This document shows, piece after piece, positions 18,346-26,959 of a stretch of DNA of 64,000 nucleotides (position 1 is its first letter; each line of letters starts with the position of its first letter). A program made the translations under genes and the position numbers. Location of the stretch: contig NZ_CP117709.1 in assembly GCF_028622875.1 (NCBI RefSeq), positions 4,219,001 to 4,283,000 of the forward strand. The letters run 5' to 3'. Source of the DNA: Streptomyces sp. MMBL 11-1. Its GTDB lineage: Bacteria > Actinomycetota > Actinomycetes > Streptomycetales > Streptomycetaceae. Below the pieces are notes generated by a model. It worked only from the letters and a program-made list of their open reading frames with translations, did not search any database and was not told where the DNA came from.

Positions 18346-18445
18346 ATGTGTGCCCCCGGTCCGTCCAGTGCGGGCCCAGAGGTGGTGAATGGTTCGGTCA
18401 CGGGCTTGATGAGCGGGGCAGGGCAAGTCGGGGCAAGCTGCTTCC

Positions 18446-19957
18446 ATGGCTGATGCCCCCGCGCCCGGAGAGATCCGGGTCGTCTCGCCCGTCGGGCGGT
18501 GGGTCGTCCTGACCACCGTGCTCGGCTCCAGCATGGCGATGCTGGACTCCACGGTCATCAACGTGGCCCTGCCCCGCATCGGCGAGGACCTCGGCACCGG
18601 CATGGCCGCGCTCCAGTGGACCGCCAACGCGTACATGCTCACGCTCGCCGGGCTGATCCTCCTCGGCGGTGCGCTCGGGGACCGGTACGGGCGGCGGCGG
18701 GTGTTCGTCGTGGGGGTGGTGTGGTTCGCGGCGGCCTCCCTGCTCTGCGGGCTCGCGCCGAACGCGGCGGTTCTCGTCGCCGCCAGGGCCCTGCAAGGAG
18801 TGGGGGGCGCGCTGCTCACCCCGGGGTCCCTCGCGCTCATCCAGGCCAGTTTCCATCCGGACGACCGGGCCCGGGCCGTCGGGCTGTGGTCCGGGTTCGG
18901 CGGAGTCGGGGCGGCCGTGGGCCCCTTTCTGGGCGGGTGGCTCGTCGACGGGCCCGGATGGCGGTGGGTGTTCCTGCTCAACCTGCCGCTCGCCGCCCTC
19001 TGCGTGCCCGTCGCGCTCCGGCACGTACCGGAGTCGCGGGATCCGGCGGCGCACGGCCGGTTCGACGTGCTGGGGGCGGCCCTCGGGGCGCTGGCGCTCG
19101 CCGGGGTGACGTACGCCCTGATCGAGGCCCCGGGGCGGGGCGCGTCGCCGGCGGTGCTCGGGACGGCCCTCGGCGGCCTCGCCGTCGGAGTGGCGTTCGT
19201 CCTGGTCGAGCGGCGGCGGGCGGATCCCATGCTGCCGCCGTCGATCTTCCGCTCCCGCCTGTTCACCTCGGTCAACCTGGTGACCTTCTGCGTCTACGCG
19301 GCCCTCGGCGGCTTCTTCTTCCTCTCCGCGATCCAGCTCCAGGTGGTCGCCGGGTACTCGGCGCTGGGGGCCGGTACCGCGCTGCTGCCGACCACGGTCC
19401 TGATGCTGCTGTTCTCCGCCCGGTCGGGGGAGCTGGGGCGACGGATCGGGCCGCGCATCCCGCTCACCGCGGGGCCGCTGCTGGCCGCCGCCGGGATGCT
19501 CCTGATGCTGCGGGTGGGGCCGGGCACCCCGTCCGTCGGTTCGTACGTCCGTGAGGTGCTGCCGGCCGTATCGGTGCTCGGCGCCGGGCTCGTCGTGGTC
19601 GTCGCGCCGCTCACCGCGACCGTCCTGGCCGCCGTGGACGCCGGGCGGGAGGGGCTGGCCAGCGGCATCAACAACGCCGCCGCGCGGGCCGCGGGGCTCA
19701 TCGCGGTGGCCGCCCTCCCGCTGGTCGCCGGGATGGGGCCCGAGGCGTACCGGGACGCGGGCGAGTTCGCCACGGCCTTCCGGCGGGCGATGCCGATGTG
19801 CGCCGGGCTGCTGGTGGCCGGTGCGGCCCTCGCCTGGTGGACGGTGCGCACTCCGGCCGCCGCCGTCCGCGGCGGTGAGCGGCCCGCGTGCGCGGTGCAC
19901 TGCGGGGTCGCCGCCCCGCCGCTGGAGCCGGAGCGCGCTCCGGACACCGAGCGGTGA
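18446..19957 (+). CDS. MFS drug efflux transporter, DHA2 (14-TM) family
   Basis: The 503-residue protein has about 14 membrane helices. Motif A is LGDRYGRRRVFVVG and motif C is FGGVGAAVGPFLGGWLVD. The first helix carries the acidic SSMAMLDSTVINVALP and the second the TANAYMLTLAGLIL typical of EmrB/QacA proton antiporters. It exports drugs or metabolites; the substrate is unknown. It has no adjacent regulator and appears to be part of the conserved chromosome, not of the cluster at 33-64 kb. Confidence 0.9.
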   Translation: MADAPAPGEIRVVSPVGRWVVLTTVLGSSMAMLDSTVINVALPRIGEDLGTGMAALQWTANAYMLTLAGLILLGGALGDRYGRRRVFVVGVVWFAAASLLCGLAPNAAVLVAARALQGVGGALLTPGSLALIQASFHPDDRARAVGLWSGFGGVGAAVGPFLGGWLVDGPGWRWVFLLNLPLAALCVPVALRHVPESRDPAAHGRFDVLGAALGALALAGVTYALIEAPGRGASPAVLGTALGGLAVGVAFVLVERRRADPMLPPSIFRSRLFTSVNLVTFCVYAALGGFFFLSAIQLQVVAGYSALGAGTALLPTTVLMLLFSARSGELGRRIGPRIPLTAGPLLAAAGMLLMLRVGPGTPSVGSYVREVLPAVSVLGAGLVVVVAPLTATVLAAVDAGREGLASGINNAAARAAGLIAVAALPLVAGMGPEAYRDAGEFATAFRRAMPMCAGLLVAGAALAWWTVRTPAAAVRGGERPACAVHCGVAAPPLEPERAPDTER

Positions 19958-20111
19958 CCCGGGCCCCCGGGCCTGCGCACGCCGAGCGGTGACCCGTTCC
20001 TGGCGGGCGGCCCGGGCCCTCGCGCGACCGGGCCCGGCCGGGGCGCGATGTGTCAGGGGCAGGTGCCGGGGCGTGGTGCCGCCGGGCCGTCGCGGCAGGC
20101 ACACTTGAGCC

Positions 20112-20525
20112 ATGTCCATCCACGAGAACCTGCTCGGCGGCCCCGCCCCGACCCACCTCCCCGACGACCCCGAGCCGCGCGAGCTGCTCGCCGCCGGCAC
20201 CCCGCCCGCCGAGGTCGCCGCGAAGTACCCCACCTCCTCGCTCGCCTGGGCGCAGCTCGCCGACGAGGCGTTCGAGGGCGGCCGGGTCGTCGAGTCGTAC
20301 GCGTACGCCCGTACCGGCTACCATCGCGGCCTCGACTCGCTGCGCCGGGCCGGGTGGAAGGGCCACGGCCCCGTCCCGTTCGAGCACGAGCCGAACCGCG
20401 GCTTCCTGCGCGCGCTGCACGCCCTGGCGCGGGCCGCCGGGTCGATCGGCGAGACCGAGGAGCACGAGCGCTGCTCGGCGTTCCTGCGGGACTCCTCGCC
20501 GACCGCCGCCGACATCCTGAGCTGA
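20112..20525 (+). CDS. DUF3151 family protein
   Basis: The 137-residue helical protein matches DUF3151: TPPAEVAAKYPTSSLAWAQLADEAF, then VESYAYARTGYHRGLDSLRRAGWKGHGPVP, FEHEPNRGFLRALHALARAAG and SIGETEEHERCSAFLRDSSP. The pattern is TPR-like. The function is unknown; it is conserved in actinobacteria next to the tryptophan dioxygenase or fba genes. Confidence 0.85.
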   Translation: MSIHENLLGGPAPTHLPDDPEPRELLAAGTPPAEVAAKYPTSSLAWAQLADEAFEGGRVVESYAYARTGYHRGLDSLRRAGWKGHGPVPFEHEPNRGFLRALHALARAAGSIGETEEHERCSAFLRDSSPTAADILS

Positions 20526-20654
20526 CTCCCGGGCGTCTCCCCGCCCGGGCGGGCCGGGCGGGGAGCCGCTTAGTATGCGAGCAGGGGACCGGAGCTCCAT
20601 CACCTCACGGAAGGGGCGGACCGCTACCCGGAAGCTCGTGTCGAGGAGACAGAA

Positions 20655-21503
20655 ATGTCGACGAATCACCCCGACCCCGAAGCCACCGGTGCGGAGACCC
20701 CGCACCTGGACTTCGCGGGAACGACTCCGTACGAGGACTATGTCCAGGCGGATGTCCTGACCCACCTCCAGCACCTCCGCTCGGACGATCCCGGCGAGAT
20801 GGTCTTCCTGGTCACCACCCAGGTCATGGAGCTGTGGTTCACGGTCATCGTCCACGAGTGGGTGACCGCGACCCGTGCCCTGCGCGAGGACCGCATACCC
20901 GTCGCGCGCGACGCCCTGAAGCGTTCGCTGCGTGAGCTGGAGGCGCTCAACGAGTCCTGGCGGCCGCTGGCCGGACTCACCCCCGCCCAGTTCAACTCCT
21001 ACCGGGGGGCCCTCGGCGAGGGCTCCGGGTTCCAGTCGGCGATGTACCGGCGGATGGAGTTCCTGCTCGGCGACAAGTCCGCCTCCATGCTGGTACCGCA
21101 CCGGGGCGCGCCCCGTGTGTACGCCGAGCTGGAGAAGGCGCTCGGGGAGCCCAGCCTGTACGACGAGACGCTCGCCCTGCTGGCCCGGCGCGGGTACGCG
21201 ATTCCCGAGGCGGTCACCGGCCGGGACCTGACCCAGCGGTACGAGCCGTCGCCCGAGGTCGAGGCCGTCTGGGCGGAGATCTACGCCTCCGACGACCAGA
21301 ACGACGAGCTGGTGCGCCTCGGCGAGCTGCTCACCGATGTCGGCGAGCTCGTCTGGCGCTGGCGCAACGACCACCTCGTCGCCACCCGGCGCGCGATGGG
21401 CTCCAAGACCGGCACCGGCGGCTCCGCCGGGGTGGCCTGGCTGGAGAAGCGCGCCACGAAGAACGTGTTCCCCGAGCTGTGGACGGCGCGCAGCCATGTC
21501 TGA
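20655..21503 (+). CDS. kynA: Tryptophan 2,3-dioxygenase
   Basis: The 282-residue heme dioxygenase opens the indole ring of L-tryptophan to N-formylkynurenine. It shows TPYEDYVQADVLTHLQ near the start, MVFLVTTQVMELWFTVIVHEW, FNSYRGALGEGSGFQSAMYRRMEFLLG (the substrate-contact region with the conserved SGFQS), and a late WRWRNDHLVATRRAMGSKTGTGGS with the heme-proximal His. The gene overlaps kynureninase by 8 nt, so the two are co-translated. GAGGAG precedes the ATG at 20655. Confidence 0.95.
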   Translation: MSTNHPDPEATGAETPHLDFAGTTPYEDYVQADVLTHLQHLRSDDPGEMVFLVTTQVMELWFTVIVHEWVTATRALREDRIPVARDALKRSLRELEALNESWRPLAGLTPAQFNSYRGALGEGSGFQSAMYRRMEFLLGDKSASMLVPHRGAPRVYAELEKALGEPSLYDETLALLARRGYAIPEAVTGRDLTQRYEPSPEVEAVWAEIYASDDQNDELVRLGELLTDVGELVWRWRNDHLVATRRAMGSKTGTGGSAGVAWLEKRATKNVFPELWTARSHV

Positions 21504-22770
21504 GACCACCCGCGCCGTTCCGCGCGCCGACCTCCGGGAGCATGCGGACCCCCGGGAGCGAGCGGACCTCCGGGAGCGAGCGCTCGTCCTCGACGCCGCC
21601 GATCCGCTCGCCTCGCGGCGGGAGCTCTTCGCGCTCGACGACGGCGTCTACCTCGACGGCAACTCGCTGGGCGCGCTGCCCGTCCACGTACCCGCCCGGG
21701 TCAGGGACGTCCTCACCCGCCAGTGGGGTGAGCTGCGCATCCGGTCCTGGGACGAGAGCGGCTGGTGGACCGCGCCCGAGCGGATCGGCGACCGGATCGC
21801 CCCGCTCGTCGGGGCCGCCCCGGGCCAGACCGTCGTCGGGGACTCGACCAGTGTGAACGTCTTCAAGGCCGTCGTCGCCGCCGCCCGGCTCGCGGGCGAG
21901 GGACGCGACGAGATCCTGGTTGACGCCACGACCTTTCCCACGGACGGGTACATCGCCTCCTCCGCCGCCCGGCTCACCGGTCACCGGATCGTGCCGGTCG
22001 CGCCCGCCGATGTCCCGGCCGCGCTCGGACCCCGCACCGCCGCCGTGCTGCTCAACCACGTCGACTACCGCTCCGGGCGGCTGCACGACCTGCCCGGACT
22101 GACCGCCGCCGCCCACGAGGCGGGAGCGGTCGCGGTGTGGGACCTCTGCCACAGCGCCGGCGCGCTGCCCGTCGGGCTGGACGAGCACGGGGTGGACCTG
22201 GCGGTCGGCTGCACCTACAAGTACCTGAACGGCGGCCCCGGTTCGCCCGCGTACCTGTACGTCGCCGCGCGTCACCAGGCCGCGTTCGACTCGCCGCTGC
22301 CGGGCTGGAACTCGCACGCCGACCCGTTCGGCATGACCCCCGACTACGCCCCCGCGGACGGTTCCGCACGGGGCCGGGTCGGCACGCCCGACATCGTCTC
22401 CATGCTGACGCTGGAAGCGGCGCTGGACGTGTGGGACGGGGTCTCCGTCGACGTGGTGCGGGCCAAGTCCCTCGCCCTGACGGACTTCTTCCTGGAGTGC
22501 GTCGAGGCGTACGTCCCGGCGGGCCGGGTCACCTCCGTCACCCCGGCCGCGCACGCCGAACGCGGCAGCCAGGTCGCCCTGCGCTGCGACGGGGCGGAGC
22601 CCGTGATGCGCCGGCTGATCGAGCGGGGCGTCGTCGGTGATCTGCGGCGGCCGGACGTGCTGCGGTTCGGCTTCACCCCGCTGTACGTGGGATTCGCCGA
22701 CGCGGAACGGGCGGCGCGGATCCTCGCCGAGGTGCTCGCCGAGGTGTCCGACGGGGACACCGTCGGCTGA
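21496..22770 (+). CDS. kynU: Kynureninase
   Basis: The 424-residue PLP enzyme cleaves kynurenine to anthranilate and alanine. Family motifs are DDGVYLDGNSLGALP, RIRSWDESGWW, GDSTSVNVFKAVVAAARL, WDLCHSAGALPVGLDEHGVDLAVG, and the PLP lysine in GCTYKYLNGGPGSPAYLYV. The ATG at 21496 overlaps the end of kynA. Its N-terminal 30 residues contain an 18-bp triplication (21523-21576; RADLRE/HADPRE/RADLRE) not expected in the family. No kynurenine 3-monooxygenase is visible, so the pathway here should end at anthranilate. Confidence 0.95.
   Translation: MSETTRAVPRADLREHADPRERADLRERALVLDAADPLASRRELFALDDGVYLDGNSLGALPVHVPARVRDVLTRQWGELRIRSWDESGWWTAPERIGDRIAPLVGAAPGQTVVGDSTSVNVFKAVVAAARLAGEGRDEILVDATTFPTDGYIASSAARLTGHRIVPVAPADVPAALGPRTAAVLLNHVDYRSGRLHDLPGLTAAAHEAGAVAVWDLCHSAGALPVGLDEHGVDLAVGCTYKYLNGGPGSPAYLYVAARHQAAFDSPLPGWNSHADPFGMTPDYAPADGSARGRVGTPDIVSMLTLEAALDVWDGVSVDVVRAKSLALTDFFLECVEAYVPAGRVTSVTPAAHAERGSQVALRCDGAEPVMRRLIERGVVGDLRRPDVLRFGFTPLYVGFADAERAARILAEVLAEVSDGDTVG
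21523..21576 (+). repeat. 18-bp tandem triplication in the kynU N terminus
   Basis: The three units are 21523-21540, 21541-21558 and 21559-21576. Each ends in CCGGGAG and encodes a six-residue A-D-x-R-E-type unit. The repeat stays in frame. Confidence 0.8.
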
Positions 22771-22778
22771 CGGGTCGT

Positions 22779-22808
22779 CACCGTCCGTCCGGCCGGGCGG
22801 GGACGGTG
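22779..22808 (+). terminator. Stem-loop behind kynU
   Basis: CACCGTCC (22779-22786) pairs with GGACGGTG (22801-22808) around a GC-rich 14-nt loop that can pair further. The loop-forming sequence precedes the formamidase gene by about 85 nt. Confidence 0.5.
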
Positions 22809-22892
22809 CCGAGTGCTGGTACCGTCCCCGCAGGTCAGCCCAGTTGGGCGAGAACACAGGCACTGGACACAGGCATAGGACGGTTGAGCAGC

Positions 22893-23795
22893 ATGTCGGA
22901 TTCTGCCGCGCGTGATCGGGACGTCGCCGAGACGGAGTCGGCGTTCGCGCATCCGGAGGTCGCGCCCGACCGGTCCGCCGCCTACGGGGACCACCCCGAC
23001 CAGGTCGTCGACTTCTACGCCCCGCGCGACGGCCGCACCGGCGCCCCGCTCGTCGTCCTCCTGCACGGCGGCGCCTGGCGGGCCCCGTACGACCGGGCCC
23101 ATGTCTCCCCGCTCGCGGACTTCCTGGCCCGCCGGGGCTTCGCCGTGGCGAGCGTGGAGTACCGGCGCGGCGGGGACGACATCCCGCGGCAGCGCGGCGG
23201 GGAGAGCGCCCGGCCGGGTGGCGGCGACCCCGTGGCGGGGCGCTGGCCGGAGACCTTCGACGACGTGGCGGCGGCGATGGACGCGATGCCCGTGCTGGCC
23301 GCCCGCGAGCTGCCGGGGGCCGATGTGCGGCGGATCGTGGTCACGGGGCACTCGGCGGGCGGGCACCTCGCCCTGTGGGCGGCGGCGCGGCACGTCCTGC
23401 CCGAGGGCTCGCCGTGGCGGCTGCCCGCCCCGCCGCCGCTGCGCGGGGTCGTCGCCCTGGCCCCCATCGCGGACTTCACGGCGGCGGCCGAGCTGGGGGT
23501 GTGCGGCGGTGCGGTCGCTCAACTCCTGGGCGAGGAAGCCGATGCCGAGGCCCGGGCGGCGCAGGCCGACCCCGTGCTGCTGCTGCCGACCGGCATCGCC
23601 ACCGCGATCGTGCACGGCGTCGAGGACGTCGTTGTCCCGCGTGCCGTCTCCGAGGCGTACGTCGACGCGGCGGCCCGGTCCGGCGAGATGGTGGGGATGA
23701 CACTGCTCGGCGGCGTCGGCCACTTCCCGCTGATCGATCCGGCCGCCGACGCCTGCGCCGTCGTGGCCGAGGAGATCACCCAGCTCGCCTGGTGA
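22893..23795 (+). CDS. Alpha/beta hydrolase, probable N-formylkynurenine formamidase
   Basis: The 300-residue hydrolase carries HGGAW (oxyanion motif, about residue 54), nucleophile GHSAGGH (about 152), an acid in HGVEDVVVP, and His in GGVGHFPLIDP. The HGGxW plus GHSAGGH combination is that of KynB-like arylformamidases and related carboxylesterases. Its place behind kynA-kynU supports hydrolysis of N-formylkynurenine, completing tryptophan to anthranilate (inference from context). The ATG at 22893 was chosen because the preceding frame lacks family sequence. Confidence 0.8.
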   Translation: MSDSAARDRDVAETESAFAHPEVAPDRSAAYGDHPDQVVDFYAPRDGRTGAPLVVLLHGGAWRAPYDRAHVSPLADFLARRGFAVASVEYRRGGDDIPRQRGGESARPGGGDPVAGRWPETFDDVAAAMDAMPVLAARELPGADVRRIVVTGHSAGGHLALWAAARHVLPEGSPWRLPAPPPLRGVVALAPIADFTAAAELGVCGGAVAQLLGEEADAEARAAQADPVLLLPTGIATAIVHGVEDVVVPRAVSEAYVDAAARSGEMVGMTLLGGVGHFPLIDPAADACAVVAEEITQLAW

Positions 23796-23967
23796 GCCGG
23801 TGCCGGCGCCGGTGACGTTGCGGGTGCCGGTTGTCGGATGGCCGGGGGCCGGGGGCCGGGTGGCCGGATGGCCGGATGGCCGAGTTGCGGACGGAACGTG
23901 TCCGCAAGGGTCTCTACGTTGGTCCTGTTGCCGCTCACACGGAGCCGGAACCGACGAAGGAGACCTC

Positions 23968-24795
23968 ATGACGATCCTGGTGACCGGAGCCACGGGAACG
24001 GTCGGCCGCCGCGTGGTCGAGCAGCTGCTGGAGCGCGGCGAGCACGTCCGGGCCCTGACCCGCGACCCGGCGCGGGCGGATTTCCCGGACGGGGTCGACG
24101 TCATGCGCGGCGACCTCACGGACCCGGCGTCGCTGCGCCCCGCGCTGGACGGGGCGAGCGGGCTGCACCTCATCACCTTCGGCGGTGAGTTCTTCGCCCC
24201 GCTGGAGACCGGGGAGGAGATCCTCGACCTGGCCCGGAAGGCCGGTGTGCGCCGCGTGACCGTGCTCCACGGCGGCGGGGAGAGCCCGATGGAGGCGGCG
24301 GTGCGCGCGAGCGGACTCGCCTGGACCGTCGTGATGCCGGTGGAGTTCATGGCGAACGCCCTGGAGTGGGCGCCCGGCATCAGGAGCGAGGGCGTGGTGC
24401 GCGAGCCCTTCGTCGACCGGCTGAGCGCGATGGTCCACGAGGCGGACATCGGCGCGGTGGCGGCCGCCGCACTCACCGAAGACGGTCACGGCGGCCAGGA
24501 GTACCTGATCACCGGACCGCAGGCGCTGACCGTCGGCGACAAGGTGGCGGCCGTCGCCGCGGCGCGCGGCGCGGACGTCGAGCTGGTCGAGCTGACCGAG
24601 GAGCAGGCGCTGGAGACCTGGCGGGGCCAGGGCATGCCGGAGGACGTGATCGCCTTCCTGATCGACGTCTACCGGGACACCCCGCCGGAGGGCCGGACCG
24701 TGACCGACACGGTGGAGAAGGTCACCGGGCGGCTGGCGCGAACCTTCGCCCAGTGGGCCGGGGAGCACGCGGACCATTTCCGCGCGCAGGCCTGA
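23968..24795 (+). CDS. NmrA-like NAD(P)-binding oxidoreductase
   Basis: The 275-residue Rossmann protein starts with MTILVTGATGTVGRRVVEQL (the GxxGxxG nucleotide site), then VRALTRDPARADFP and DVMRGDLTDPASLRPAL. It lacks the YxxxK catalytic pair of classical SDRs and resembles NmrA/azoreductase-like atypical SDRs that sense or use NAD(P)H. The ATG at 23968 has GAAGGAG 7-13 nt upstream. The 170-nt gap before it contains a run of GCCGGATG units (about 23836-23882) and no gene. Confidence 0.8.
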   Translation: MTILVTGATGTVGRRVVEQLLERGEHVRALTRDPARADFPDGVDVMRGDLTDPASLRPALDGASGLHLITFGGEFFAPLETGEEILDLARKAGVRRVTVLHGGGESPMEAAVRASGLAWTVVMPVEFMANALEWAPGIRSEGVVREPFVDRLSAMVHEADIGAVAAAALTEDGHGGQEYLITGPQALTVGDKVAAVAAARGADVELVELTEEQALETWRGQGMPEDVIAFLIDVYRDTPPEGRTVTDTVEKVTGRLARTFAQWAGEHADHFRAQA

Positions 24796-24926
24796 AAGGG
24801 CCGCTGAGCAGGGGGTTCTCCGGTCCCTGGCGCGGTACGGCGGAGGCGGGTAGTCCTTGAGACGGACGCCCCGGAATCCGTAGCGATGGTGACGACCCGC
24901 CGTGCGCCGCCGCCTACCGTGGAAGC

Positions 24927-26273
24927 GTGACCGAGACCCAGACAAAGACCAGCAGCCCGGAGTTCCGGGCAGCCGCAGGGGCGATAGACGGCCTGCGGGA
25001 GGACCTCCTGCGCCAGGTGTTCGCCTACCGGCCCCTGCCGCCGCTGAACCCCGACGGACGGCTGATCCGGCGGCTGCCGGAGGGCATGCGCAGGCTCGTG
25101 GTCTGGATCCCGCACGCCCTGGTGCTGTTCGCCGCCTTCCTGGTGATGATGGCCGGGTTCGCGGAGTGGGACTACCGCTTCCTGATGGGCGTGGTGCCCG
25201 CGATCCCGGTCGCGATGACCCTGATCCGCCCGGTCGCCGCGTTCTGGGGATCGATGCTGGCGACCGTCTTCTGCGGGGTTCTGGGCGGCGATCTGTGGAA
25301 TCCGAGCTCCTTCATGGCCCAGGTGGTGGTCATGGTGGTCGTGGCCGCCCGGACCCGGCCCCGTACGGCCGCGTGGATGTGGCTCCTGACCCTGCTGTTC
25401 GGGGTGCTGGTGGAGGCCGGGGACCCGTCGGTCACCGCGCCCCTGGCGACCCTCTCCGCCTTCGCGCTGCTCGTCGTCGCCGTGGTCCAGATCCGGCGCG
25501 ACGCCGAGCGCGAGGTCACCGTGCAGCGCACCGTCACCGCCGTCGAGCGCGACCGGCGCACCCTGCTGGAGGAGCGCACCACCATCGCCCGGGAGCTGCA
25601 CGACGTGGTGGCCCACCACATGTCGGTCGTCGCGATCCAGGCCGAGGCCGCCCCCTACCGGGTCGAGAACCCGCCGCCGGAGCTGGAGCAGGCCTTCGTC
25701 ACCATCCGGGAGAACGCGGTGGCCGCCCTCACCGAGCTGCGCCGTGTCCTCGGCGTCGTACGGGCGGAGGACTACGAGGCCCCCGACGCCCCGCAGCCCA
25801 CCCTCGCCGCGCTCGACGGGCTCCTGGACAACGTCCGCGAGACGGGCCTGGAGACGGAGAAGGTGATCACCGGGGCCGTCCGCGACCTGCCGCAGGGCGT
25901 CGAGCTGTCGGCGTACCGGATCGTCCAGGAGGCCCTGAGCAACAGCCTGCGGCACGCGCCGGGCGCCTCCGCCCGGGTCGAGCTCGGCTATGTCCTGGGC
26001 GGGCTCGGGCTGCGTGTGGTCAACGGGCCCCCGCGCGGTCTGGTCAAGCCCTCGCCGGGGGCCGGGCACGGGATCACCGGGATGCGGGAGCGGGTCGCGA
26101 TGCTGAACGGCGAGATGACGGCCGGGGCCACGGAGGACGGCGGATACGAGATCGCCGTGTTCCTCCCCGTACCGCTGTCGGACGGGCCGGAGCCGCGGGA
26201 GACGGCCGGCGGCACGGCGGAGACGACGGGCGACGCGGACACGGTCGTCGTCGAACGGGGCGGCGGCGCATGA
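24927..26273 (+). CDS. Sensor histidine kinase, NarL/DesK type
   Basis: The 448-residue membrane kinase has a GTG start and four or five N-terminal membrane helices (about residues 60-190). A dimerisation helix follows, with the phosphoacceptor His in IARELHDVVAHHMSVVAIQ at about 222. A HATPase domain includes AYRIVQEALSNSLRHA and the G-box GAGHGITGMRERVAMLNGEM. The C terminus is an acidic/Gly-rich tail. The HisKA_3 layout pairs with NarL-type regulators, and the next gene overlaps it by ATGA. The signal is unknown. Confidence 0.92.
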   Translation: MTETQTKTSSPEFRAAAGAIDGLREDLLRQVFAYRPLPPLNPDGRLIRRLPEGMRRLVVWIPHALVLFAAFLVMMAGFAEWDYRFLMGVVPAIPVAMTLIRPVAAFWGSMLATVFCGVLGGDLWNPSSFMAQVVVMVVVAARTRPRTAAWMWLLTLLFGVLVEAGDPSVTAPLATLSAFALLVVAVVQIRRDAEREVTVQRTVTAVERDRRTLLEERTTIARELHDVVAHHMSVVAIQAEAAPYRVENPPPELEQAFVTIRENAVAALTELRRVLGVVRAEDYEAPDAPQPTLAALDGLLDNVRETGLETEKVITGAVRDLPQGVELSAYRIVQEALSNSLRHAPGASARVELGYVLGGLGLRVVNGPPRGLVKPSPGAGHGITGMRERVAMLNGEMTAGATEDGGYEIAVFLPVPLSDGPEPRETAGGTAETTGDADTVVVERGGGA

Positions 26274-26938
26274 GCGGCACCGACATCCGCGTCCTGATCG
26301 TCGACGACCAGATGATGGTCCGCGAGGGCTTCTCGGTCCTGCTCAACGCGATGCCGGGGATCACCGTCGTCGGCGAGGCGGTCGACGGACGTCAGGCCCT
26401 CGCCCAGGTCACCGCGCTGCGCCCGGACGTGGTGCTGATGGACATCCGCATGCCGGAGATGAACGGCATCGAGGCGACCCGCGAGATCGTCGCGCGGGAC
26501 GCCGACGCGAAGGTGCTGGTGCTGACGACCTTCGACCTCGACGAGTACGTCTACCAGGCGCTGCGGGCCGGGGCCTCGGGCTTCCTCCTCAAGGACGCCT
26601 CCGCCCGGCAGCTCGCCGACGGGGTACGGGTGGTGGCCTCGGGCGAGGCGCTGCTCGCCCCGACGGTGACCCGGCGGCTGATCACCGAGTTCTCCAAGCT
26701 CGCGGAGACGCCGCGTCCGCCCGCCCTGGCCCGGATCGGCGATCTCACCGAACGCGAGACGGAGGTGCTCGTCCTGATCGCGCAGGGGCTCTCCAACGCG
26801 GAGATCGCCTCGCACCTGATCGTCGCCGAGTCCACGATCAAGACGCACGTCAGCCGCATCCTGGTGAAGCTGGGGCTGCGCGACCGGACCCAGGCGGCGG
26901 TGTTCGCGTACGAGGCGCGGCTGGTCACGCCGGGGTAG
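26270..26938 (+). CDS. Two-component response regulator, NarL/LuxR type
   Basis: The 222-residue protein has a receiver domain with the acidic pair DD in VLIVDDQMMVREG, the phospho-Asp in DVVLMDIRMPEMNG, and the Lys of FLLKDASARQLADGV. A C-terminal LuxR HTH reads LTERETEVLVLIAQGLSNAEIASHLIVAESTIKTHVSRIL. It is coupled by ATGA to the kinase, so the two form one system. Targets are unknown. A TnpB-like element sits 21 bp behind its stop without damaging it. Confidence 0.95.
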   Translation: MSGTDIRVLIVDDQMMVREGFSVLLNAMPGITVVGEAVDGRQALAQVTALRPDVVLMDIRMPEMNGIEATREIVARDADAKVLVLTTFDLDEYVYQALRAGASGFLLKDASARQLADGVRVVASGEALLAPTVTRRLITEFSKLAETPRPPALARIGDLTERETEVLVLIAQGLSNAEIASHLIVAESTIKTHVSRILVKLGLRDRTQAAVFAYEARLVTPG

Positions 26939-26959
26939 CAGGACGTGCGAGGCGGGCGT

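Noticed and set aside
18446..19957. MFS transporter as part of a biosynthetic cluster
   Set aside because: It lies among conserved housekeeping genes with no biosynthetic neighbours and no dedicated regulator.
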